Below are positions 21,757 to 33,114 of a stretch of DNA of 64,000 bases, piece after piece; positions within the stretch are counted from its first letter, which is position 1, and every line of letters starts with the position of its first letter. A program made the translations under genes and the position numbers. The notes beneath the pieces are model-generated. The model was not told the DNA's origin and searched no databases. It saw only the letters and a list, made by a program, of their open reading frames with translations. The stretch is from assembly GCF_018294505.1 (NCBI RefSeq), contig NC_057794.1, positions 189,957,456 through 190,021,455 on the forward strand. The letters run 5' to 3'. This DNA comes from Triticum aestivum (Eukaryota; Streptophyta; Magnoliopsida; Poales; Poaceae).

Positions 21757-24700
21757 TGTAACATCCCAAAATTCTAAATTTTGGAATGTTATTGTAAATA
21801 GATAGATTGATTGATTGTTTGATTTTGTCTGAAAGTGAGTGAATTTGAAACGTTTTTCAAAGTTAAATGAGAGGGAATAAAAGGACTTTCCCAAACTTTC
21901 ATTTTTGCATTTATGATCTTCGTGAATTCAAATTCTTTTCAAATGCAAAACCCTAGAGAGAAGATGACATGACTTCTTCCATTTAAATTAAATGAAAGGG
22001 GTATTTGAAAATATTTCAATTTCATTTGGGAATATTTCAATTCATAAGTTTCATGCAACTCAATGATTTTCATGAGAGAAGATAAAATGACTTCTTCAAA
22101 TTATATGAAATATGAGTTGGGAGTTTCAAAGAATTAAATTCAAAGTTTTTTGAATTTATTTTCAATTTGGGTTATTTGAGTTTTATTCAAATTATTTTTC
22201 TCAAAAAATAAAATACGTGGAAAATAGGGTAACATGATTCCCTATAATAGAAAATTGGAGAAAAATTTATTCGAAATCATTTTGGTATTTTTAAAATGAT
22301 TTTTATTGGATTTTTTAGAGCAGGAGCACTGTTTGAATTATTAGAATTTATGTGTATTTTATTTAATGCAAGCAATATGTCCATGTTGTTGGAAATCATT
22401 TTCTGAAATTTTTTGATATATTATATGCCTATATAATATTTTTAGTTATGTCATTTTTATTATTTTAATTATCTGAAAAATGTTTTTTAAACTCTTCGGA
22501 CCTACTGGGCCGAAGCCCAGCCGGCCCAGCGCCATGCCTGCCCATCCCGGGTCGTCCCCGATCTCCAGCGGGAGACCGAGCCCCGCACGACAGCGCCGCC
22601 ACGCCGCCATGGGACGGCCGTGCCGCCTCCGGCCTCCTCTGCCCCCTTCCCCAAGAAGCTTCTCCCCTCCCCTAGAAATTCGCCGCCGCCGCCCCGGCTT
22701 CTCTCCCCTCACCACACCGCTTCTCGCCGTGCCCCGCCGCATCGCGCCGCTTCGCCGGACTTCGCCGTCACCGTTGCATGCTCCGCCGCCCGATGCCACG
22801 CGCCGCCACCGCTGCTGCTTCCTCGCTGCTGCTGCCGGCTTGCTGCTCCGCCCCGCGCCGCTCCTCGCCGTCGCCGCGCTGCCGCCCCAGCTCGTCGTCG
22901 ATCTGCCGCTTCACCGGACTCCAACCGCCGCGGAAAACCGCCGCCGGCGTCGAACCGCGGTGAACTGGTAATAAATCCGCCCGGTTTGCTGGTTTATTTT
23001 AGGGTTTCAGTTTTCGTTTTAAAAAAACGGTTTAGTTTTTTTAGTTAGATCTATTTAGAGAATGTTCGCTGGTTAGGTATAGAAAACGAACGTTTGCCTT
23101 TTAGTTTTTTTCTTTTTCTGTAATTTCGGCCAGGGACCTAGATGTGAATACTTTATTTACAAAATAATCCCTGTTCTTCAAACAAGCACAACTTTTTACT
23201 CGTTAGTCCAACTCCAACGAAACCAACGCTCACATCTTCGTTATGAGCTCCTCTATCCAGTAAAATAACTTAAACATGTTTTGAAAAGTTTAAAATTTGA
23301 ATTAGATCAGATTTGAATTCAAACTTCGTTTGATCATAACTTGAGTTTCGTAGCTCCGTTTGAGTTTATTCTTTTTGCAAATCGAAGCTCTTGACCTAAA
23401 CTTTCTGATAATGGCAAATTCACGTAATTTTGGTACTGTTAGAAATTGTTTTATGTTGCAAGAGTTATTTGCTTGGTTTTGATGTTTTCCGAATTGTCTT
23501 CTTCGATCTTCCTGGTCTTTTGAGTGATTGCTTATGTGTGGTTACTATTGCTTGATTACGATAGATTGATCGGAGTGTGACGAGTAGAACTATCAAGATT
23601 TTTGAGTGCGAATCATCTTCATCAACATTGCTGGCAAGTTCACACTTTAATCATACCCTTGATCACCCAGTTTTTATGCATTAGTTCCAGCCCTCAAATG
23701 TTGCATGGTTAGGATGTCATTAACTTGTGGGTTGGGAAGTAGTTGATGAGGTAGGAACCTATTGCCCTGTTACTATCAAACCCTTGGGAGTTACTTCTAC
23801 GCATTGCTTATATTGCTATGCTATGCTCGTAGACGTGGTTTGGGTTTGAGTGAAATCCATGTCAAATGTGAGATTGTTAATTAATGGTTCAACTTAAGGT
23901 GGCTTCTTTAATACACATCTGGGTGGATTGGTTGGGGCACCCTGGGAATATACCAGTGGACTTGCCTGGACACCTGGGGAAATACCAGTGTTGTCCTAGG
24001 AGATCCCGGGGATATACCGTGTGATCATCCTATGGTTCGCCACCCAGGCTCGAAGGGATCATAAGATTATTCATGCTAGAAACTTCCGTGTGCAGCCACA
24101 AGCTATTATGGGCTCTAGCATAGTTGATTAAGTTGTGTGAACTCTTACAGTGGTAGACTAGCAGATGTAGGGGTTGTAGGTGGTACGGTCTACCCATCGT
24201 AAGGTGCAAACACTTCTGAAAGACTATGTCTCGGTCATCCGTTTCTTAAACACTATGTAGTGCGAGAAACCAAACGGAGGCGATCGAGTCTTGTGGGGAA
24301 AAGTGCGCAAACCTCTGCAGAGTGTATAAACTAATCATGGTTAGCCGTGTCCCCGATTATGGACATCTTGAGTATCTAGTTCTTGGATTATCCTGTTGAT
24401 CTCATCACGTTACTTAAATAATTGGTTGGGTTTTAATGATGATGCTTAATTGGTATTGAGAATGTCGTCAACCATTCTCGATGTTTAACAACCACCATGG
24501 TAGTGAAATAAAATTTATTCCTTTGCAGTAGGAAAAAATTGGCTTTTCGCAAAAACATATAACCATAGAGCTTTTCCACCAGCCATATATGCATGTAGTG
24601 ATAGCCATTGTTCATCATTCTCTATGGTGTGAATTTGCCAGTACATTCAATGTACTGACCCTTTGTGGCTGCAACGTCTCACGTTGCAGGATATCTTACG

Positions 24701-24932
24701 ACAAGTGATACGTTAGGGTTACGATTTCTACACTCAACTTTGCCGTTGGTGTTGATGGGAATACACAACTTTGTTACTTCCGCTATTTTGGATTGAGGTA
24801 ATAGTATTTACGTTACTTTATACATGTGATTTACCTCTGTTATAAATCCTCGAGTACTGTGTGTGTCAGCATACCGATCCAGGGATGACAGTTAAGCACA
24901 GAGACTTGATCCATTCGGGTCGGGTCGCTACA
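21757..24932 (+). mobile_element. 3.2-kb solo LTR with 5-bp target duplication
   Basis: The LTR starts TGTAACATCCC and ends GGGTCGCTACA. It is flanked by CCTTA on both sides (21752-21756 and 24933-24937), so the insertion is clean. No primer site, polypurine tract or coding region lies inside, which marks a solo LTR left by LTR-LTR recombination. It splits the Athila-like pol between the linker and the reverse transcriptase. It has an AT-rich outer part and a CCG-rich core at about 22500-22970. That core explains several long but meaningless open frames. A short palindrome, CCAAAATT-CTA-AATTTTGG, lies at its start. Its start resembles the TGTCAC-type LTRs at 40029-64000, hinting at a related lineage. 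Confidence 0.85.
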
Positions 24933-24937
24933 CCTTA

Positions 24938-25133
24938 AGATCATCAAGAGTATATCCAATAGCAGCTCGGTGCATCCTTTGAACTTTCAATAATCTTTCT
25001 TCTTCATGTTCTGAAAGGTTAGCAGTAATAATAACATGATAAATCTTTTTCTCATAGAGATAAGCATATTTCAAAGTGTCGGGTAACTCTTTTAATTCAA
25101 ACACACGATCATCTCTAGGTGGAGGAGGACCTT
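24938..25133 (-). pseudogene. Athila-like pol, linker before reverse transcriptase
   Basis: On the minus strand this segment encodes the charged linker ending in RMHRAAIGYTLDDLK, which precedes the reverse transcriptase in Athila-type pol. It begins in PPPPRDDRVFELKELP. The frame is open and continues on the far side of the solo LTR at 21751, with the CCTTA target copy as the joint. It is cut on the right by the Gypsy insertion at 25134. Confidence 0.85.
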
Positions 25134-25614
25134 TGACGGTGTCCTGGACCAGGGGGTACTCACCACGTCATCTCCCGATCTGTTAGATTGGGCCGAGGAC
25201 CCCCATGGCCGTATACTCATGGGCCAGTTCGGATAGCTGCAGCATACATGGAGGATTCCACAAGACTTGGTGATCAAGACAAGGACTCCTCCCCACCGGC
25301 GTATTCGGCTAGGACTCTTGTTATCCTAGGCCTTTGGTGCATTATATAAACCGAGGCCAGGCTAGTTGATAGACAACATATACAACAATCATACCATAAG
25401 CTAGCTTCTAGGGTTTAGCCTCTACGATCTCGTGGTAGATCAACTCTTGTAAAACTCATATCATCAATATCAATCAAGCAGGACGTAGGGTATTACCTCC
25501 ATCAAGAGGGCCCGAACCTGGGTAAACATCGTGTCCCCTGCCTCCTGTTACCATCAATCCTAGACGCACAGTTCGGGACCCCCTACCCGAGATCTGCCGG
25601 TTTTGACACCGATA
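25134..25614 (+). repeat. 5' LTR of the non-autonomous Gypsy element
   Basis: 481 bp. A TATA-like TTATATAAACC lies at about 25344-25354, a plausible U3/R promoter. The LTR ends GATA instead of GACA, a single change in the terminal dinucleotide neighbourhood. Confidence 0.9.
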
Positions 25615-28216
25615 TTGGTGCTTTCATTGAGAGTTTTGTTGTGTGATCGGCAAAAGGATCGATGGCTCATCTGCAGGTCAACTGCGATGTCGGCATCTTC
25701 GTCGTCGGCTCACTGGTCACCTTAGCTCAACTGAGGACCGTGCTCCATCTCCGATCGTCATGTTCGGATGAGGGCTTTCATCAACATTAACTCCGATCTC
25801 TATCAAGATCATGGAGGAATCTTCCATGGAGCTCGGGGGCTCAACGTCAACATTGCCCTCGGGCTACCGTGCTTATTTTCCGAACAGCGAGCTTGTATCC
25901 GCTGCCACAACCTCTTAGAGCATCTCTTTGACAATCCCTTTGGTGGAATTGTGCAAAATTGAGTCTTCAACAACCATGCAATATTTCGTCGAGTTCTGAT
26001 GGAGGAATCTCCGACAATCTACGATATACCAGAGCCCTGTCAAATCTGGACGGGAATCTGGACGAGTTTAGGGCGTGGACTCCAGCACCTAGCTCGGACG
26101 TCCTTTGGAAGATCCAACCATTGATCGGCCGCGGAATTCCTATATGTAACACCCCTCGATATTTCAGCTCGATCCGACCGTCCAAACTCCAGGAACCTTT
26201 CGATTAGTGCATCACTTTTCGGGTCTTTTTTCTGCGCGAATGCGGATCCGACCCGAATTCATATTTCTTTATGAACGTGATATGGGACAACCTTCTTAAA
26301 GGAATTTTCTCCTAGGGTATTGTATGTTGTTTTTAAAGACGTGCCCATAAAATTTTAAGCCTCCTCTGAGGTAATCTTCACTATCATACTGGTGTCAAAC
26401 CAGTCCGGCAATACTGCTCCACGGCTACCGACCTGCGCTAGACACGTCGTCGCCTTTTGAGCCGAGCTCAACTACTTCGGATCATCATCTCGGTGAGTGA
26501 ACAAGAGTTCAGAATCACCAAGGATAAATCATCACCAACATCACCGCCCCACGGAATATACAGAGCGGGAACACAGGCATCGCCGCATGGTCACTTCATC
26601 AAGCCGGCATTGGCCGCGTGACAAGTTACGACCTGCGTCGGCATGGCCGTACTGTTGCTTCTTCAAGCCGATGTCCATCATGCCGAACTGCTTCAACACC
26701 TCAGCTGACATGGTAGCTGCAACGTCTCCTTACTGACCTGCTCCGTCTCCTTGGCTAGACCGAGGGCTTCACCATCTCTTCATCAACTAACTTCGGAGAC
26801 TTTGGCGTCACCAGCCGACCAGCTTCATCACATTAGCTGGACCACGGGCTTTTCCTCAGCGAGCCAACCTTTGCTAGCATCGCCATGCCACCGCTTCATC
26901 ACCCATCAGGAAATGGGTGTGCGGATCGAGCCCCGATTTTGGGAGTAACCTTTCTCCAGATTGCTACAACAGATAAACTAGGTGCTATTAATCCTAGTAT
27001 TTTTTCTTGCTTGGGTTTATTTTTCCCAAGGTATTATTACTCCGGTTTGTTTCATCATCTATACACAGGTCTATCAAATGGTGGCCGCATTAACAACGGT
27101 CGCGTGGTGGTTCGGTCAGTTTTCGTATACAGTTCGGCGAATGCCGCATCTGGAACTCAGACCGGCCTGCGAATTCGGGCTTGGCCATGCCTTCACTGCG
27201 TCACGCCGATGCCCTGCATCGATATGACTTCGGCGCCAGGCCAGATCTCTTTCAATAAATTATTTTTGCGAAAATCAATTATCCTTTTTGGACCGCACTA
27301 TTTTATGTGTGTAGGTGATCGACTTCGACTGCGTCGCGTGATCTCTTCGGCAAGCCAACGCCGTCATCCTAATTGGCGTAAATCAGCTCGCGTGATCACC
27401 TTGTCAGTCGTGTTGTCATACCGACGTGTTCGGTTGCCTCGGGGACTTCGGCATCGCCGAGAGAGCTCTACCTCATCAAGTGTTCGGCGCATAGGCCATA
27501 TTTATTTTACTACTCACTTTGCATAAATTATTGATTATGCAACATTTTTTTATTATTCCTATTATCTCCGGCTTGCACTATTTTCTGTGCACAGGTAGAT
27601 AATCCGTGCAGCGCTGTCAGCGCGGCGTACCGATGTACCACGTTACCTCAGCTGACCGGGGGCTTCATCATCACTTCATTAACACACGCTGGGGGCTTCG
27701 GCGTCACACTGCCGGCCTGCTCCATCGCCGCGGTCGGACTGGGGTTTTCACCTCGCCCATCGACTATGTTGTGTCACCATTTCATCAAGTCGTGTTCTTT
27801 ACTCGGACATCTCGGGACTGGCTTGGGGGCCGGGATCTCGTCCCGCCACAATCTCGGCCTGCGTCATCAACATCGAGCACATTAACCAGCTAAGTCACTT
27901 TCATGCTCAAAAACTTTCAGTTTTAAATTTTGTTTGGTTCGACCAAGCATTATACTTTTCGGCACAAAGTTGTTTGGGATAAAGTTCCTTGTCATAACTT
28001 TCTTTGTGACTCGCATATTCAAATACCCCATTTATTTGGGGGCTCCCTTGATGGAGCTTTTCCTCTTGCATATGATTATACTTGTACGGCTTCGTTCCTT
28101 GTTAGTGTATTACGCCACAATATGCACCATATTGACATAAGCGATTTGCAATCTGGGTTGCCTCGCTCCTGTGTTTACCCCTACATTCCTGATTGTTCGG
28201 CTAGGGAGTAAAGGGA

Positions 28217-28266
28217 GCACCTCTGCGATTGTAACGACCGGGCACCTCTGCGATTGTAATGACCGG
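28217..28266 (+). repeat. 25-bp tandem duplication
   Basis: The two copies are 28217-28241 and 28242-28266, starting GCACCTCTGCGATTGTAA and differing at one base. A related word (AACCACTGCGATTGTG) lies near 29268, in the diverged 1.1-kb repeat of this interior. Confidence 0.9.
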
Positions 28267-30469
28267 GTTATCCGAGCTCTGACCCCAGACTGGGTGAAGC
28301 CAAAAGCTAGCGCTCTTATTGTTTTCAATCATGGTCGGCACACAACGGAACTCATGAGTACAAAAATCTATTGCACAAGTCTCATAGTAATAATGAGCAC
28401 CGAAGAAAGGTATCGGTGGGGGTACTATTTTCTTCGAAGATGCTTCTTACACTTCGTTAGTAATATAGCATAAGTTCCATGAGCGCGCTTTGTCTGTTAC
28501 AGCCTTATGGCCTGATTGCCAGGTCATCGGAAACACCGTCAATACTCTTGACAGGCGGAGTACATGACACTCTTCGGCCCTTGGCCGAAGAGGGAGAAGC
28601 CGGCGGTCGGTTAAGACGCGTTTAAAGTTCGGGTGAACACAAATATGATATAAGTACTTCGGTACATACAATCATTATATATAAAATTCTTTTACCCAAG
28701 TCACTTGGGGGCTCTTAAAATTTATATATGAGTTGTAAATGTGTTTTCTTCTTGGTCGTTGCAAAGTCTTTTTCTACAACTCCTTTTTCGACTCGAGTTT
28801 ATGGTCAATAGCCGGATAGCATGTCTTCTCTTTGAAATCCGCTTGAGTTTAGTTTGCTAAACTCACCTTGGAGAAGTACTCTGCCTTTGGGATAAGGAGC
28901 TTGAAGCCGTAGGCTGACCCATGTGAAGTCTTGAGATCGGATGTGTCATGTTAAAGCACGATAGAAGCACAATTTTTTTCTCTTCCAATTTTTGGATTGG
29001 CACCGAACACTTGATCTTGTTCGTACGTCATGTTTTTACTAACGTTTTTTGGCTTTCCTAGCTTTTGGCACTTTTAAACTATTTGTGTGTTTTCGGCACA
29101 AGTCTCATAGTGCAACGCCGGACACCTTTAGAGATTCAGCAAAAACATTCTCGGATATTGCTATATATGCATCGGTTTCGAATTGTGTCTTCGGTCAATA
29201 GTTGGGTTGCCCGGCTCCTGCGCTTGCCTCCTACGTTCCGCTTTGTTCGGCTAGGTGTGCAAAGGGAGAACCACTGCGATTGTGCTTCCAGCTCACATGG
29301 TTATGCACCTCAGTGGAGAAATCCAAAAACTGACTGTCACAAATAAGCGTAAATTGGTCAGCAATCCGATGACTGTGTTAAATGATGGGCCATTCATAAC
29401 ATTGGCCGAAGTGTTTACGGCTTGACCTCGACTGTTGCCGAACACTACCGGGGGCTAGTAACTGGCCTCCCAAACTAAATCCTCAACATTTTGCTCTTAC
29501 ATTAGAGCTGAGGTTTCATGATCATGCTTAGCGTGACAACCCAAAAAAAAGGAACCGATAGTGGGACTATTTTCTTTGGAAAACATGTCTTATGTTAAAC
29601 AGTAATATAACATATCTCTCTATGTACCTTTGTTTATAAAACCATATGGCCAGATTGCCTTGTTTGTCGTAAATCTTTGCCCTCATAAAGGCTTTATAAA
29701 GTAGGACAAACACTCCTCGGCTACTGGCCGAGGAGGTGGAAGCCGATGGTCGGTCAACAAAGTTTTGTACAATGCGGATCCGAGCATTAACGATGTAAAG
29801 TACTTGGATACATAGAGTCATTACACATAATTTGTGATTTTACTATGGATATCGATCCTTAATTCGGCCACCCGTGCCCGCATTAAGGCTCGGGGGCTAC
29901 TGGGCTTCGGGCTTATTATTTACAAATATTAAAGGGGCACCTCGATCCCCTGATCTGGTGTGCCACCCGACCAGTGTCTCGGGGGCTACTACATTGGCAA
30001 TCTAGTGCAGAAAATCTAAGTGCGATATTGTTTTCGAGGAGATTATGATCCTCAGGTTGGTCGGCCGCACCCAACCTGAGTCTCGAGTACTTTGCACACC
30101 GCTTTTTGTGTCCCGAAGTATTCTGCCGAGCTAGGACTTGGTCCTTAGACCGATTTTGCAAATCAACCTGAGTCTCAGTGGCTACTGGGATCAGCGGTTT
30201 TATGTCATCCTTCAAGTGCATCTCGGGTTTTAGACCGATACACACCTTGAGGGCTACTGGCTATATATCTCGGCAGAGAACAAATTGCCCCAATAAAAAA
30301 TATTGAAAAAAAATTGGCCCACACTCGGGGTGGTACACCACCTTGGAAGCAGTCCGGCATAAAGCTCGGGCACTAGCGGCTGGCTCCATAGAGGGCATTT
30401 CCGGCATTAAGCTCGACTAAACACCTTCAACTTTTTTGAACCAAGGTGATTTATGACACCTCGGATATA

Positions 30470-30611
30470 GTCCGGTGTTGGAGCTCGGATACAGTCCGGC
30501 ATTGGAGCTTGGACATAGTCTGGCGTTGGATCTCGGAAGCGGTCCGGCGTTGGTACTCGTCTGAAAAAGATACCTCGAATGCAGTCCGGCGTTGGAGCTC
30601 AGACGCAAGAG
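30470..30611 (+). repeat. 24-bp minisatellite in the Gypsy interior
   Basis: Four contiguous 24-bp units of the type GTCCGGCGTTGGAGCTCGGA run from about 30470 to 30565. A further unit follows at about 30587. Because 24 is a multiple of three, every frame shows an 8-residue protein repeat. I read this as a DNA repeat and not as a protein. Confidence 0.8.
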
Positions 30612-30860
30612 GGTGCTGCCGCCTAGGAACAACTTCAAACCTGATGTGTGGCATAAACATAAACAAGGCATTGATAAAGGCCGAAAACTTAAAGGGGCTC
30701 CTTGGATACCCGATGTATAAACTCTTCGGATGCATGTTGGTGATCCTCAAGATCGAGGAAGATTTGTTGAACCAGTTTTCAAGACCGACGACCGAAGATG
30801 AAGAACAATTCAGAAGAATTGAGGAGTGTCCCCAACTTGAAGACCGGTTCAGGGGGCTAC

Positions 30861-31334
30861 TGACGGTGTCCTCGACCAGGGGGTACTCACCACGTCATCT
30901 CCCGATCTATTAGATTGGGCCGAGGACCCCCATGGCCGTATATTCATGGGCCAGTTCAGACAGCTGCCGCATACATGGAAGATTCCACAAGATTTGGTGA
31001 TCAAGACAAGGACTCCTCCCCACCGGCGTATTCGGCTAGGACTCTTGTTATCCTAGGCCTTTGGTGCATTATATAAACCGAGGCCTGGCTAGTCGATAGA
31101 CAACATATACAACAATTATGCTAGCTTATAGGGTTTAGCCTCTACGATCTCGTGGTAGATCAACTCTTGTAATACTCATATCATCAATATCAATCAAGCA
31201 GGACGTAGGGTATTCCCTCCATCAAGAGGGCCCGAACCTGGGTAAACATCATGTCCCCTGCCTCCTGTTACCATCAATCCTAGATGCATAGTTCGGGACC
31301 CCCTACGCGAGATCCGCCAGTTTTGACACCGACA
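30861..31334 (+). repeat. 3' LTR of the non-autonomous Gypsy element
   Basis: 474 bp, colinear with 25134-25614 except for a short deletion near the CATACCATAA stretch. It is preceded by the purine-rich AGGGGGCT. Confidence 0.9.
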
Positions 31335-31397
31335 ACCTCCTAGAGTTTCAATAGGCAAACTGAGCTTAAGCAGAGGTTGTTGTTCGAACAAGATTCT
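31335..31397 (-). pseudogene. Athila-like pol, upstream end of the linker
   Basis: A short minus-strand piece reads FEQQPLLKLSLPIETLGG, the region before the RT linker. It continues in frame across the Gypsy insertion into 25133. It is cut at its own upstream side by the Copia LTR starting at 31398. The rest of this element (gag, protease, LTR) is not in the window. Confidence 0.75.
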
Positions 31398-33114
31398 TGA
31401 AGGAAATATGCCCTAGAGTCAATAATAAAGTTGTTATTTATATTTCCTTATATCATGATAAATGTTTATTATTCATGCTAGATTTGTATTAACCGGAAAC
31501 TTAGTACATGGGTGAATACATAGACGAACAGAGTGTCCCTAGTATACCTCTACTAGACTAGCTCGTTAATCAAAGATGGTTAAGTTTCCTAGCCATAGAC
31601 ATGTGTTGTCATTCGATGAACGAGATCACATCATTAGAGAATGATGTGATGGACAAGACCCATCCATTAGCTTAGCACTATGATCGTTTAGTTTATTGCT
31701 ATAGCTTTCTTCATAAATTATGCATGTTCCTATGACTATGAGATTATGCAACTCCTGAATACCGGAGGAACACCTTGTGTGCTATCAAACATCACAACGT
31801 AATTGGGTGATTATAAAGATGCTCTACAGGTGTCTCCGATGGTGTTTGTTGAGTTGGCATAGATCGAGATTAGGATTTGTCACTCCGTGTTTCGGAGAGG
31901 TATCTTTAGGCCCTCTCGGTAATGCTCGTCACTATAAGACTTGCAAGCAAAGTGACTAATAATTTAGTTGCAGGATGATACATTACAGAACGAGTAAAGA
32001 GACTTGCCGGTAACGAGATTGAACTAGGTATGATGATACCAACGACCGAATCTCGGGCAAGTAACCTACCGATGACAAAGGGAACAACGTATGTTGTTAT
32101 GCGGTTTGATCGATGAAGATCTTCATAGAATATGTGGGAGCCAATATGAGCATCCAAGTTCCACTATTGGTTATTGAGCGGAGATGAGTCTTGATCATGT
32201 CTACATAGTTTTCGAACCCATAGGGTCCGCACGCTTAACATTCGATGACGATCGGCATTATGAGTTTATGTGTTTTGATGTACCAAAGGTAGTTGAGAGT
32301 CTCGAATGAGATCACGGACATGACGAGGAGTCTCTAAATGGTCGAGACATAAAGATTGATATATTGGAAGACTATATTCGGACACCAGAATAGTTCTGAG
32401 GTATATCAGGTATTTTCTGGAGTACCGGGAGGTTACCGGAACCACCCGGGGGGTTATTGGGCCTCATGGGCCTATTGGTGGAAGAGAGGAGGCAGGCCAA
32501 GGCAGGGCGCGTACCCCCCTAGCCCAAACCGAATTGGACTAGGGGGCCCGGCCCCCTTTCCTTCTCTCCTCCCTCACCTTCCCCTTCTCCTTGTTGGAAT
32601 AGGAAAGGGGGGCCGAATCCTACTTGGAGTAGGATTGCCCCCCCCCTCATGGCGCGCCTCCTCCCCTTGGACGGCCACCTCCCCCTTTATATACGTGGGA
32701 GGGGGGCACCCCAAAGGCACACCAAAGTTTCACTTACCCGTGTGCAGTGCCTCCTCCACAGAAACACACCTCGGTCATATCGTTGTAGTGCTTAGGCGAA
32801 GCCCTGCGCCGGTAACTTCATCATCACCATCACCATGTTGTCGTGCTGATGAAACTCTCCCTCGACCTCAGCTGGATCAAGAGTTCGAGGGAAGTCACCG
32901 AGATGAACGTGTGCAGATCACGGAGGTGCCATACATTCTGTACTTGATCGGTTGGATCGCGAAGACGTTCGACTACATCAACCGCGTTGCTTAACGCTTC
33001 CGCTTTCAGTCTACGGGGGTACGTAGACACACTCTCCCCTATTGTTGCTATGCATCTCCTAGATAGATCTTGCGTGATCGTAGGAAATTTTTTGAAATAC
33101 TGTGTTCCCCAACA
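31398..33114 (+). mobile_element. Copia LTR, Angela/WIS/BARE-1 type
   Basis: The LTR starts TGAAGGAAATATGCCCTAGA and ends GTGTTCCCCAACA, both hallmarks of the Triticeae Angela/WIS/BARE-1 group. The 1717-bp length also fits that group. It is followed by a degenerate methionine-tRNA primer site at 33116-33128 (TGGCATCTGAGCC against TGGTATCAGAGCC). A TATA-like CTTTATATACG lies at about 32685-32695, in the right place for the LTR promoter. Only this 5' LTR is in the window. Confidence 0.85.

Larger units (their letters stand above)
25134..31334 (+). mobile_element. Complete Gypsy-type LTR element without gag-pol
   Basis: LTRs lie at 25134-25614 and 30861-31334. They start TGACGGTGTCC and end GACACCGA(T/C)A. 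The flanks ACCTT (25129-25133) and ACCTC (31335-31339) are a five-base target duplication with one mismatch. The sequence after the left LTR (TTGGTGCTTTCATTGAGAG) sits in the primer-site position. CAGGGGGCTAC before the right LTR can serve as the polypurine tract. The 5.2-kb interior has no gag, RT, RNase H or integrase motif and is built of diverged internal repeats, so it must have been moved in trans. By eye the LTRs differ at about 21 positions plus one 7-bp gap, a few percent, so the insertion is fairly recent. It landed in the Athila-like pol linker. Confidence 0.9.

Noticed and set aside
22480..22971. 163-codon open frame
   Set aside because: GC-rich core of the solo LTR at 21757-24932; composition explains it.
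26885..27526. 213-codon open frame
   Set aside because: Inside the non-coding interior of the 25134-31334 element. No gag or pol motif, and it crosses several of the recurring modules.
30446..30913. 155-codon open frame with an 8-residue repeat
   Set aside because: It runs through a 24-bp minisatellite and into the 3' LTR of the Gypsy element, so it is a by-product of a DNA repeat whose period is divisible by three.
32356..32994. 212-codon open frame
   Set aside because: Entirely inside the Angela/BARE-type LTR, across its promoter region.
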